From Phoronis ovalis (taxonomy: Eukaryota > Phoronida > Phoronidae), in contig JAOXYB010045603.1 in NCBI GenBank assembly GCA_028565635.1, positions 1-12,381 of the forward strand: a stretch of 12,381 nucleotides of DNA, read 5' to 3'. Numbering within the stretch: the stretch's first letter is position 1; each line of letters begins with the position of its first letter. The notes under the pieces were generated by a model that was not told the origin of the DNA, made no database searches, and saw only the letters and a program-made list of their open reading frames with translations. Of this stretch, positions 1-8,404 are shown piece by piece. The position numbers and the translations under genes were made by a program.

Positions 1-374
1 TATTAGGCCAGGTGACATAGATGGCTTTACAACTAAAGAAACTATATCATATGATGGGCATCTGTCTGCACCAGCAGGCCTCTTGTTTTCTTATAACTGT
101 CTGTTATTTTCCATTGTAAAAACTAACTAGGCTAAATGTTATAATTGACACCTGCTACATTACTGAAAACAGTGCAATAAACAGCTGTAAGATAGTTATA
201 TTTACAACAAATACTTCTAGATAATTTGAAGTATAATTCATGATACTACCTACCAACTATATTTTATGCATGTAGTATCATACACATTTATTAATGGAAA
301 TTAAAAAAAAAATGATATTTGAATGATTGCAATAAGTTTGTTAACTATTTAGTAATTGTTATAATTAATTTTAG
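1..374 (+). other. Intron of the MMS22L-like gene (3' part)
   Basis: This AT-rich sequence lies upstream of the first visible exon and ends in a usable acceptor (attaattttag, ending at 374). I see no exon, RNA gene or clear repeat in it. A GT at 13-14 after GGCCAG could be a donor ending an exon at the very edge of the window, but its context (gtgaca) is weak and only a few bases of the supposed exon are visible. Confidence 0.5.
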
Positions 375-479
375 TCAAAGCCAGATTCAATTCTAATGCC
401 ACTTTACAACATGTTGATTAATCCTTCCAAGGTTCAAACACAGTATATGACTAATGCTTTAAAAAGTTACCTGCATCTG
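375..479 (+). CDS. MMS22L: MMS22L-like exon 1 of 8 visible
   Basis: The acceptor is attttag (ending at 374) and the donor is gtaagt at 480. The exon is 105 nt, 35 codons, phase 0 at both ends, and begins SKPDSILMPLYNML. An internal ATG at 396 is not a start, because the frame is open back to the acceptor and the family is far longer. Confidence 0.65.
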
Positions 480-3400
480 GTAAGTGGTAGAGATATTTTT
501 TTTTATCAGAGTCAAACTTTTATAGATAAATTGTTATATGCATGTATAAGAGTCCAACATATGATTATATTACACCTTTGTAAATGTATGGAAATTGAAT
601 AATTGCATTTTGTTTGTATTTAAACAAGGAATTGCAATAAATTACATTATGCTAAATGGAAACTGTTGTAATGAAAATGAAGTGGATTTTTCGGAACACA
701 CATATCTACTATGATTTTGTCCGATGGCGATTTGTTGATTTGATTGATTTGATTTGATTGTGGAGACTACCTCTTGTCTCAGTTTACAATTAAGGTGTCT
801 TGGCTTATAGCGGTCTTTGTAATTTCTTCCCAGGCAACTGTGTGATTCATGATATGAGATTACTTTTATTTGCTTTTACAGTTTGTTCAAGGATTAGGTT
901 CTTTAGATTACCAGAAAGATCCATATATAAGAGAAACTCTGTCAACTGTTGTTACATGCTACCTTGGAAAGTTTCCATTGGTGAGTAGTTTGCTTTTTTC
1001 AAGTAAATTCTGAAAGTGTTAAATGTAAAATTTAAGTTCAAACTGAACTGTAAATTAAAAGGCCAATAGACTATTTGCATACAGTTGATGGAACCACCAT
1101 CACTGATCAATCACAAAATGTGCATGCTGGGAATGTTTCAGTTTATGATCAAGTGTGTGGCTCCACCAAGAGCATGGAAATAGTCTATTGTTCCATGATT
1201 GGTAGTAAATGTAGCTGAAACAAAAAAGAAGTACTGTTACAATATACTATCACACAAGTTTTTTACATTATCTTAACATCTTACTAATTGATGTTATCTC
1301 GTGAAAACATGCAGTTGTCTTTATTTTCATCAGAGTTTACTAGCAGTTAGGTCATGACATTACAATGGTTTTATTGGTAAAATCGTTTTAAAATTTAAAT
1401 TTACTACAAGTTAAAAGTTACATCTTTGCCTCAAAAATCATCCACAAGGGAATTATGAACAAGTGTGTTCAAATGCAAATGACAAATCAGATAGTTTATT
1501 ATTTGTAGAGTCTTATGTCCACACATTTTACTAAAAAATGCCACTATGAAATAAAAGACTAGTTGTTTCATTGTTAATCTTTTCAATATGTAATTTAATC
1601 ATATTTGAAATTGTTGTTTAAGAATATGCAAGCGGTTGGAACTGCAGTAGCTGTACATCCTATTTTGGTAAGTGTAAAACATTCGATATCCTAAAATACC
1701 CTTGAATTTCTTGTAATTGGCTTCAACTTGCTGGTTTGAACATAACAATAACTGCTAAGTAAGTTGGTATATTTACTGAGGCCTGAGAAGTTATTAGCAG
1801 TTGATTCTGGCAATTGGTATTTCTTTTGAAAGCAAGGCAGAAAATGAGCTGCAAAGCCTGAGTCTCACGCTCTCAATTGAAGACTTTACAGCTATGCTAC
1901 TATCTGTAATTTAAACCCTTTGAAGCAAAAAGAAAATGGCTGCAATAATGTTTAAAAAATGTATGTGGTTTTCTTGGTACTTTGTGATCTCAAACTCATA
2001 TGACTGTAAGTTGTACTACAGCCAGCATATATATCCAAACTTTATTTATAAAGTACTGTAGAACAAATTCAACTGGTTCAAATGAGAGTTTATCTTGATT
2101 ATGCATAGGTTGCAGTAGCTCCATCCTGTGCAAAAACATTTGGTGAAGAAGCAATATCTCTGCGGCACTTCATCATTGAGAAAGTGATAGAAAAGTTTTT
2201 ATCTTTTAAAGGAGCTTCTGTTTCCAGTACAGCAAGTCTTGTGAGTAATGTACTTCTTTGATGCTAAATACGTAGCACTGCAAGATGCCTAGAGATATTG
2301 TGCCAGCTTATTATGTGAAGCTTTTACAAAACCTGAAGGAATAGATTTATAAAAGTAGATACATGTATGCTTGGAAGTAGAAGCTGGAATCAACAGATTG
2401 ATTACTCTGGCTTGGAAATAAAAAAAAATAGATTCTTGCTTGTGCTACACTTAAAGAAGGACTTGTAATGTACAAGTGCATCTTGATTGGCCAGTATGCC
2501 ATGACATCAACATTCCAACACCAAATGTTCAAATGATGTTTGATGCGTGAACGTGTGAAAATAAAATGAAAATTTATGGTTAAGCAGGATATGTGTATTG
2601 TCAAAACCTCGACTGAGATTTGCTATGTGATGGTGTGAGAATCATGTTCTATATATTAATAATAATTCTGTTTTTTTTATAGGGTCTTTCATTTTTATCA
2701 GCATTGTATCAAAGAACGATGTCTCCAAAAGCAGTATATAGGTGAGTTAAAATCAAAAATTATGTCATTTACAACATATTTGAAAGTCAGCTGTTTTTCC
2801 CTAGTAATTGTCCCAGTTTTAAAAACCTTATATATATATAATGTCCTTTAATCTGAATTTATACACTTATCTATTAATGAAGACATATTATAAGGGCACC
2901 GTCTGCTCATCCACCTTGCATATTGAGAGACTGAAAAACTGTTTCGAAAGGTGGTGGCAGGTATTATTGGGTCTCCTCTGTTTATATGTTGGGTATGTAA
3001 TTTGTTAAGGTAGCGAATATTGTTCAGCACAATTTATTCACACTTTATACTTTAAGTTAAATAGCTGTTTAAATGAAAAGATAAAAGTATAGAATATATC
3101 TATATATTTCTATATAGTAGTTTTGTAGCTATATATGTAAAGTATATTTGAGCCAAGTTTTAACTATGTAGTTTGATGGGTTGTTGAATTATATATTTTT
3201 GAATTTTACATTACAATAATTTAATGTTTTAACCCAAAATGGGAACCACAGAGGTCACATGACCTACTAAGAGAAAAATAAATTACAGATTTAGAAAGAT
3301 TTAAATTTTATACTTTTAAAATATATATAATTATACTTTTGTTATCTATCTTTTCATTTTTAATTTTATCTAATTTATGAAATTCAGTTAATCTTACTAT

Positions 3401-4748
3401 AGATACAAAAAGCTTGTTGTCTCACTGTAAGAACCACAGCTCCAATGGTTAATGACAGCTGAGGGACAAGACAATGCTCTGAAAATCTCTCCTTTTACTA
3501 CTATGCGACACATGTTATGTTTTTACTATACCCAAAACATGAATATCTTTTTCAGTGATGTGCCAATGCTATTACCCACAGTTTTAAATTATTGCCTTGT
3601 GTGTGAAAATGATGCTCATAGGGGTGAAGTCCTGTATCTTCTTCAGTGCTTGGTAGAAGCTTGCAAGAAACAGTTAGATACAAGTAACAGGTAAAAATAA
3701 TATGCTTATATGCTTAAGTTAATAATAATAATAATAAGTTTATAGCACCACTATCTTTTGGTAAAGCTCTGTTGTGCTGTACAATAAAATAAAAATAAGT
3801 TCAATAAAGTACCGTACAATAAAATAAATCAGACTTATCATAATAATCTCTAATAAAAAGTTCTGTTTTTTGTCTAGATTAAGAGTCTCTGATTTTCTAA
3901 CTGTAGCTGGTAGTAAATTCCTAAAATGTTTTTTTTTTATTTTTCAGTGATGCATTGACAAAAATTTTACAGAATTTTGTTCAGCAGCAGTTCATGGTTT
4001 ATGTTTCAAAAGTGTTCTTGATACTAGAAAAAGTTGCTGTATTGTATTCAGAAGCTGTCAAATCTATCATTCCCACTTGTAACCAAGTAGTTGAAGAAGC
4101 TGAAATTAAACGTGGGGTTGGAATAGATACAAAACTAAGGTATGCCTGAATGCACTTAATTTAAAAAAGAATAATTTCATTTTCAAGCTTTTAATGGCAT
4201 TATCTGATCTTCATCTTTGTTGGCGCCCTCTGATAGGTATGTCAACTAGAATTACTCCTTGTTTTCAAAATCTTGTCAGAAATGCATTAACTATCCCACA
4301 AACAATATAATTATCTAACTATGTTATTAATTGAGTATTATACAGGGTTCGTACAGTCTTGAATTTTAAGGGGTTCTTGAAAAAGTCTTAAATTTGGTTC
4401 GGCCTTGAAAAGGTCTTGAATTTTGGCCAAATGGCCTTGAAAGCCACTCCATAGGTCTTAAATATCAAAAACCTTTGTATCAGTATTTCAAAACCTGTAA
4501 ATTGATCCTCCTATCGATTAAAGTCGTCCCATAATATTTTTATCGCGACAAATTTTTCTGACGACTACCTACGACAAGTGCTTGAAAGTTGCTTGGAAAA
4601 GGCATTAAAAAGTGCTTGAATTTTTCCCTGAAAATCTTGTATGAACCCTGTAAATATACATAATCACAGCTCTTCAAGCAATCTTTATTTTTACAGGCAA
4701 GCATTATCATCACTTTCAAAGACATGTGACTTTGAGCAAGACATTTGA
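375..4748 (+). CDS. MMS22L: MMS22L-like protein, C-terminal 272 residues (eight exons, 5' partial)
   Basis: MMS22L forms a nuclear complex with TONSL that recognises post-replicative chromatin and promotes RAD51-dependent recombination at stalled or collapsed forks. Eight exons (375-479, 882-980, 1623-1667, 2109-2240, 2683-2741, 3556-3690, 3948-4139, 4697-4748) join without a stop. Every junction is GT-AG and all phases agree, giving 272 residues. The chain is mostly helical and leucine-rich with no catalytic motif, as expected of a scaffold. The features that made me call MMS22L are the GLGSLDYQKDPYIRETL stretch (exon 2), the LYLLQCLVEACKKQL helix (exon 6) and the EEAEIKRGVGIDTKLRQAL tail just before the stop. 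This rests on recollection of the family's C-terminal region, not on an alignment. The full protein is about 1,240 residues in human, so roughly the last fifth is here. An alternative is another large helical-repeat nuclear protein. Confidence 0.65.
480..881 (+). other. Intron with a GATTT microsatellite
   Basis: A phase-0 intron. A short imperfect TTGAT/GATTT array sits at about 735-760. Otherwise it is AT-rich single-copy-looking sequence, ending in a good pyrimidine tract and acceptor (tgcttttacag). Confidence 0.55.
882..980 (+). CDS. MMS22L: MMS22L-like exon 2 of 8 visible
   Basis: The acceptor is tgcttttacag and the donor gtgagt at 981. The exon is 99 nt, 33 codons, phase 0/0. It reads FVQGLGSLDYQKDPYIRETL, followed by a short hydrophobic helix ending in GKFPL. 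It is one of the more family-characteristic stretches of the gene. Confidence 0.68.
981..1622 (+). other. Intron carrying a small palindromic element
   Basis: A phase-0 intron whose main content is the inverted-repeat element at 1064-1190, described separately. The rest is AT-rich with no ORF or RNA gene that I recognise. Confidence 0.5.
1064..1190. mobile_element. 127-bp palindromic MITE-like element
   Basis: CAATAGACTATTT opens the element and its reverse complement AAATAGTCTATTG closes it, a perfect 13-bp terminal match. Beyond this the arms keep pairing imperfectly: TGGAACCAC on the left faces GTGGCTCCA on the right, and TGATCA faces TGATCA. The fold-back therefore spans nearly the whole element around a centre near GCATGC (1122-1127). 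This is the architecture of a hairpin-type MITE. There is no coding capacity and no clean target-site duplication, so the superfamily is unassigned. Confidence 0.6.
1623..1667 (+). CDS. MMS22L: MMS22L-like exon 3 of 8 visible (45-nt microexon)
   Basis: The acceptor is ttgttgtttaag (ending at 1622) and the donor gtaagt at 1668. It contributes 15 codons in phase 0/0, NMQAVGTAVAVHPIL. An internal GCAG at 1645 could act as a later acceptor, but the exon would then open with an in-frame TAG, so the AAG acceptor is preferred. Because it is symmetrical, skipping it would keep the frame. Confidence 0.55.
1668..2108 (+). other. Intron, no recognised content
   Basis: A phase-0 intron ending at atgcatag. 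It contains a weak 9-bp inverted repeat (AACTGCTAA near 1750, TTAGCAGTT near 1795) and nothing else I can support. Confidence 0.5.
2109..2240 (+). CDS. MMS22L: MMS22L-like exon 4 of 8 visible
   Basis: The acceptor is atgcatag (ending at 2108) and the donor gtgagt at 2241. The exon is 132 nt, 44 codons, phase 0/0. It includes the helix RHFIIEKVIEKFLSFKG followed by a Ser/Thr-rich link. Confidence 0.65.
2241..2682 (+). other. Intron, no recognised content
   Basis: A phase-0 intron ending in a long T tract and acceptor (ttttttttatag). An 85-codon minus-strand open frame (2347-2604) lies inside it, with no recognisable product. Confidence 0.5.
2683..2741 (+). CDS. MMS22L: MMS22L-like exon 5 of 8 visible
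   Basis: The acceptor is ttttttttatag and the donor gtgagt at 2742. The exon is 59 nt, entering in phase 0 and leaving two bases (AG). It encodes GLSFLSALYQRTMSPKAVY plus a split serine codon. Confidence 0.65.
2742..3555 (+). other. Longest MMS22L intron, very AT-rich
   Basis: A phase-2 intron with a TA dinucleotide run (2830-2840) and a small palindrome, CTATATATTTCTATATAG (3100-3117). A 60-codon minus-strand frame at 2848-3030 matches nothing I know. The intron ends in ctttttcag. Confidence 0.5.
3556..3690 (+). CDS. MMS22L: MMS22L-like exon 6 of 8 visible
   Basis: The acceptor is tatctttttcag and the donor gtaaaa at 3691. The exon is 135 nt, phase 2 in and out. It contains two helices, VPMLLPTVLNYCLVC and VLYLLQCLVEACKKQL. 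The reading frame is open upstream into the intron to 3452, but the acceptor and the phase from exon 5 fix the start at 3556. Confidence 0.7.
3691..3947 (+). other. Short intron with AAT microsatellite and possible dispersed-repeat fragment
   Basis: An (AAT)n run at about 3720-3736 is followed by two related segments, GTACAATAAAATAAA near 3780 and again near 3813. An AAT run followed by such low-complexity sequence is often the edge of a dispersed invertebrate repeat, but I cannot place its borders. Confidence 0.35.
3948..4139 (+). CDS. MMS22L: MMS22L-like exon 7 of 8 visible
   Basis: The acceptor is tttatttttcag and the donor gtatgc at 4140. The exon is 192 nt, phase 2/2, the longest of the gene here. 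It encodes helices around LTKILQNFVQQQF and FLILEKVAVLYSEAV, then the conserved-looking charged segment VVEEAEIKRGVGIDTKL. It is the strongest single piece of evidence for the family call. Confidence 0.7.
4140..4696 (+). other. Last MMS22L intron, hosting a DNA-transposon remnant
   Basis: A phase-2 intron more than half filled by the inverted-repeat element at 4341-4652. The element ends 44 bases before the acceptor (tttttacag, ending at 4696), so it lies close to where a branch point would be expected. Confidence 0.55.
4341..4652. mobile_element. Non-autonomous DNA transposon with CAGGGTTC termini
   Basis: The left end TACAGGGTTCGTACA matches the reverse complement of the right end, TACAGGGTTCATACA, at 14 of 15 bases. 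The roughly 310-bp interior is built from repeated CTTGAA/CTTAAA motifs (about 4357, 4387, 4405, 4421, 4437, 4581, 4615) and encodes no transposase. CAGGG-type termini and this size fit a hAT-like MITE. The flanking 8-mers (GTATTATA and TAAATATA) agree only partly, so a TA duplication is also possible and the superfamily is open. Similar CTTGAA-rich repeats with these ends are familiar in several invertebrate genomes; that is recollection, not a search. Confidence 0.65.
4697..4748 (+). CDS. MMS22L: MMS22L-like terminal exon
   Basis: The acceptor is tttttacag. The first base completes an AGG arginine codon from exon 7, then 16 codons run from QALSSLSKTC to EQDI, then TGA (4746-4748). The acidic tail directly after a basic helix is consistent with a natural C-terminus. 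Confidence 0.68.
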
Positions 4749-4840
4749 TGCCATTGCAAGATTTTTCTACATGTATGCTTCTACATGCAATATCACCAAC
4801 ATGTTAGCTTGGCAGAAATAAAAGGAGTCTTGATGGGATG
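4749..4840 (+). terminator. MMS22L-like 3' UTR and poly(A) signal
   Basis: A canonical AATAAA lies at 4817-4822, 69 bases after the stop codon, with a GT-containing stretch downstream. A second AATAAA at 4970-4975 could serve as a distal site. The exact cleavage point cannot be seen. Confidence 0.5.
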
Positions 4841-5065
4841 CAGAAATGCTACAAACTTTCTATGACCAATTTCTAAAAGAATAATTATCCATATAAGATA
4901 TAGTAATTTTGTTATGATATAAAAAGTTTACTAGTATGATAATGCTAGACAAGACATTTATGTTTACAAAATAAATCTCTTCCTATTCACCATTCTAAAC
5001 ATGTATATTTATATCTTATATGTTGTCAGTTTGTCACTCATTCAACTATTTTTATAATCAATATA
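4841..5065. other. Intergenic AT-rich sequence
   Basis: It holds only the possible distal poly(A) signal at 4970-4975 and otherwise nothing I recognise. Confidence 0.4.
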
Positions 5066-5581
5066 CAGGGTGACCCAAAATAAATGGAACACTATACAAA
5101 GTATTCTTAAAACGGGAATGGCTTGCAGCATCCTTGATATATATTTTTTATTTTACTGTTTAATTACTAGTAAATTAATTTATGCCTGCTCTTACAAATG
5201 TGTTAATTCACTGTCTCCAAACCATATTTTCAAAAAATCAAAATTTTATTTTGAATAACTTATTGCTAGGCAATGACTTTCTCTTTGCTTACAAATTATT
5301 TTGAAGTTTTGAGATGTGTGGAAAGCAAACAATGCCTGTTAATGCTAGCAATAAAATGCTATTAATGCATTATTTTTAGTGCTTTACAAGACAAGTCCTC
5401 AATTTCATGTTTTGCCTGAAATGTTTGTCATGGCTGCCAGTTAGTAATTTAGATTAAAAATCAAACTAATTTTAGGAAAGATCAACTGAATGCATTTTAC
5501 AAAGATGTGACTCCTTTTACTATTTTATAATAATAGCTAAAAGTAACAACCTTCTGAAAGGTTGGGTTTTGTGTCACCCTA
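5066..5581. mobile_element. Mariner/Tc1-like non-autonomous element (about 515 bp)
   Basis: The ends are inverted repeats: AGGGTGACCCAAAA at 5067-5080 against AGGGTGACACAAAA read on the minus strand from 5580, 13 of 14 identical. The CAGGGTGxCCCAAA-type terminus is characteristic of mariner/Tc1-like elements. A TA flanks the left side (5064-5065). The right side reads ATG, so the expected TA duplication is degraded or the border is off by a base or two. No DDE transposase reading frame is present; the 62-codon frame inside (5070-5258) is not transposase-like. Confidence 0.5.
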
Positions 5582-6090
5582 TGTGCCCTAAAAGTAATAC
5601 TAATTTACTAATCCCCAGAAATTAAATTAACTATTGATGTTATTACATATAAGTTCAATATGGACATGTATGACAATTTGGTAAACAAGGACTTTCAAAA
5701 CAAGACACCTTTTCAGATGTATGTATTTGCCATCGGATGCAGTTGTACAGTATGTTGAATTTCTGTTCTTTGTTCAAAATTACTTTTTTTGTTTGACATT
5801 GTTAGTTTTTCATTGTTACGTACATCCTATACAAAATGCTAAAAAGAATGTTGTGTATTTTTACTACTAATGATTAATTTTGCTACTAAGTGTAATCCTA
5901 CATAATTTTGGGTAAAAGGTTTTACAGGATTTCAAAAACAACTTCGCCATGTTTGAAAAAACTAGTGATTCAGAATGCATAAAATTCAGAGCATACCTTA
6001 CTAGAGATCTGATATTCTATAAACAACCCATTTTTATTACTTTTAAATAACAGTTATAAATACATACCAGTCTTATGCTATTGTTTTATT
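5582..6090. other. Intergenic AT-rich sequence
   Basis: I see no gene, RNA or repeat here. A 30-nt ATG-led open stretch at 5718-5747 between an AG and a GT is too short to support as an exon. Confidence 0.4.
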
Positions 6091-6441
6091 GTGTATAGTA
6101 AATTTTCCTTAATCTCTAGCGATAAATTCTATGGAATGGCGGAATTTATTTTAGTGTCATTTTCTTATTTGAGCCCATGTAAAACATCTCATTGGGCTGT
6201 GCAATGGCAAAATAAGAATACAAATAAAACACTAAATAAGCGTGATAATTTGGCAGAAATAATTATGCTTTTGGATTTAGATTTTACCGCCAATGATCTG
6301 TTTTGTGAATTTCACGAAACTTGCATCACTATCCTATTTGAATATAATGAAGTAGCATATGAAACCCTGAGATTGTCTAATTTTTTTCCAATTTTTTATA
6401 GCATCTGTTGCTACAAAATGGATAGTTCTTTCCCATTGTAA
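6091..6441 (+). other. Unassigned 116-codon open frame, possible orphan terminal exon
   Basis: An open frame with GTG at 6091 and its first ATG at 6136 (about 100 residues from there) ends at TAA 6439-6441. Two AATAAA hexamers follow immediately (6451-6456 and 6464-6469). It is preceded by a T-rich stretch and an AG (tgtgtatag, ending at 6098), so it could be a 3' terminal exon. The predicted protein has acidic and hydrophobic helices (NLAEIIMLLDLDF, ITILFEYNEVAYETL) and resembles no family I know. It is long for DNA this AT-rich, but chance or a decayed element remains likely. Confidence 0.2.
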
Positions 6442-7019
6442 TCATTTGTCAATAAAAATTTCTAATAAAAGTTTCTTATCACATGCAGATCATTATAGCT
6501 TATTGGCTGTCATTCAATGATGAAGTATGTAAGTTTTAGACATAATTAAATAACATAATGTAAATATGTATAGTTATCCTGGTAAATTAGTCTCGGGAAA
6601 GTTAATGATGTTCATCATAAGCTTATTAAAGCTTGTTCCCTTGGGACATATAATTTCACTAAAACACAAAAAAATAAGGTTTCCATGATTTGTAGAATGT
6701 TATTTTAAGTTCACTATTGATTCTTTGATTTAAAAACTTTGCTTATAGCCAGGTCAGTATTTATATTCAGTATATAGTTAACAATAAACAATATATAATT
6801 CCACGACTAAAGCTACCTTCGCTTTGATTCCAGTTTTTAGTTGAGTTTATCTGTTTTTTATAGTACACCTATTTGTAAACAGAGGAAGATCTAAGATTTT
6901 GGATATACCATATTTTCTAAAATTTTAGTTGTTTGGTACCCTAAATATTTTCAAAATTTTTATGATCTCAAGGATTCAACCCAAGAATATGTAATAATAA
7001 CCCAACTTATTAGCGCCCG
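6442..7019. other. Intergenic AT-rich sequence
   Basis: Apart from the two AATAAA hexamers at its left edge, nothing can be supported. A GGTTGAATCC-like stretch on the minus strand near 6971-6981 resembles a tRNA B box but has no partner A box. Confidence 0.4.
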
Positions 7020-7106
7020 AATCTACCACTGCGTAGTTTAATATTGCACATTGCTTAAAATCTACCACTGCGTAGTTTAATATTGCACATTGCTTAAAAT
7101 CTACCA
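7020..7106. repeat. 39-bp perfect tandem duplication (2.2 copies)
   Basis: A 39-bp unit beginning AATCTACCACTGCGTAG starts at 7020, is repeated without a mismatch from 7059, and begins a third time at 7098 before diverging after ATCTACCA. Each unit holds a small stem, CTAC-CACTGC-GTAG. The absence of mismatches points to a recent duplication or an active minisatellite. Confidence 0.9.
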
Positions 7107-7842
7107 ACATGTTATTCTATGACACCAATGCAGCATCAGTTGAATTTAGCATTATGATATAAATCGTAATAAATTTTCACTATTTTATTGTTTAATCAAT
7201 TTTCTGGACTACTGTAATACTCTTTGAGTATTGCATGACATTCAAAGAAAGATGCATATAATGATGAATCTAGAGCATTTAATAGATCAGCTGTCACAGT
7301 GTCTGTTATGGGTTCCCATGCACTGTTAAAAGTAAAATTTCATATCTGATTTTCTCATGTGCATTTAGTGGCTTCTCTCATTAAAGTTACATATTTTTTA
7401 TAGAATGCCATGTGATTCCCACAAATTCTTCAAAATGTTCTGATACTTTTAGTATTGTTAAGAAAAATAACCTATTACAATATTTTTAATAATATTGTAT
7501 AAAAGTAATTTTATTATCACAAACCATGTGTTATAACATGTTATAACATGCAGGTGAGCTCTGTCAAAATACTGATAGAGATCAATATATTTGATAGAAT
7601 AAGCAGATTTAATGAATATTAGATCTTCTGACTTGTCAAGTACTCGACAGTACAAACGAATAAATTGCTTCTATTTTCAAGTTTCTTGATGAAGTATTGT
7701 AAGAAACAGCAGTTCAGTGTTACTCTTTAATTTGGTAAAAGCTGATTTAGTGCGAGTGGTTGTAGCAGCATTTAGTACTAACTAGGAAGACTGAAGTTTT
7801 TCAGATATACAAGATAGCAAGGTATACTGAAGCAAAAATGTG
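7107..7842. other. Intergenic AT-rich sequence
   Basis: No gene is visible. A perfect 14-bp palindrome, CATGTTATAACATG, lies at 7537-7550 inside a doubled GTTATAACAT. A 65-codon minus-strand frame (7458-7655) has no recognisable features. Confidence 0.4.
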
Positions 7843-7860
7843 CATTATCAGAGGAACATC

Positions 7861-7935
7861 AAGTTAGCAGATAGCAGATGAAAAAGTCAAGTTAGCAGAT
7901 AGCAGATATCTGCTAGAAATCATCTGCAGATGAAA
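7861..7935. repeat. Left long inverted-repeat arm of the foldback element
   Basis: Two copies of AAGTTAGCAGATAGCAGAT (7861 and 7889) are followed by the self-complementary TAGCAGATATCTGCTA and GAAATCATCTGC. The reverse complement of 8290-8404 repeats this order, with one extra unit. Confidence 0.85.
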
Positions 7936-8289
7936 AAATTGAAAGAAATCAATTAAATTAAAAAAAATTTAAATTTATTAACAAATTTTTTAAAAAATTA
8001 AAGAAAAAAATTATTAAAAAAAAATCGAAAAAAATTTATCAATAAATTTAAAAAAATTATTAATTAACTAATTAAAATGATTTCATCTGCCAGCAGATGA
8101 TTTCTAGCAGATGATTTCATCTGCAGATGTTTTGTAGCAGACATCTGCCAGCAGATGATTTCTAGCGGATATTAAAAAAAAAAATTAAAAAAATTAATAA
8201 AAAAAATTGAAAAAAAAATAATAAAAAAGAAATTTAAAAAAATTGAAAAAAAATTATTAACAAAAAAATTGAAAAAAATTAATCAGATT

Positions 8290-8404
8290 TCTGGCAGATG
8301 ATTTCTAGCAGATATCTGCTATCTGCTAACTTGACGTTTTCATCTGCTATCTGCTAAGTTGACGTTTTCATCTGTTGTCTGTTGTCTGCTAACTTGATGT
8401 TCCT
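8290..8404. repeat. Right long inverted-repeat arm of the foldback element
   Basis: Read on the minus strand it gives the left arm's sequence with extra units. The outer unit has drifted (CAACAGACAACAGATG in place of AGCAGATG). The unit-number difference shows that the arms have expanded or contracted independently. Confidence 0.8.

Noticed and set aside
396-602. Open frame beginning at an ATG in the first MMS22L exon
   Set aside because: Only 396-479 is coding, as part of exon 375-479. The remainder reads through the gtaagt donor into the intron.
800-988. 62-codon plus-strand open frame
   Set aside because: It overlaps exon 882-980 in a different frame. The correct frame is fixed by phase with the neighbouring exons.
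2347-2604. 85-codon minus-strand open frame in an intron
   Set aside because: It has no recognisable domain, no splice or poly(A) context, and lies within an MMS22L intron.
2848-3030. 60-codon minus-strand open frame
   Set aside because: Its sequence resembles no family I know and it has no gene signals; it is probably chance or an old repeat fragment.
5070-5258. Open frame inside the mariner-like element as a transposase fragment
   Set aside because: It is short and hydrophobic, with no DDE or helix-turn-helix features.
5718-5747. Small ATG-led exon between ttttcag and gtatgt
   Set aside because: Splice-like borders on a 30-nt stretch are common by chance, and there are no partner exons.
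7458-7655. 65-codon minus-strand open frame
   Set aside because: AT-rich chance frame, with no family resemblance.
7861-8404. GCAGAT repeats as a CRISPR-like array
   Set aside because: The units are contiguous or inverted, lack unique spacers, and sit inside a transposon with a target-site duplication in an animal genome.
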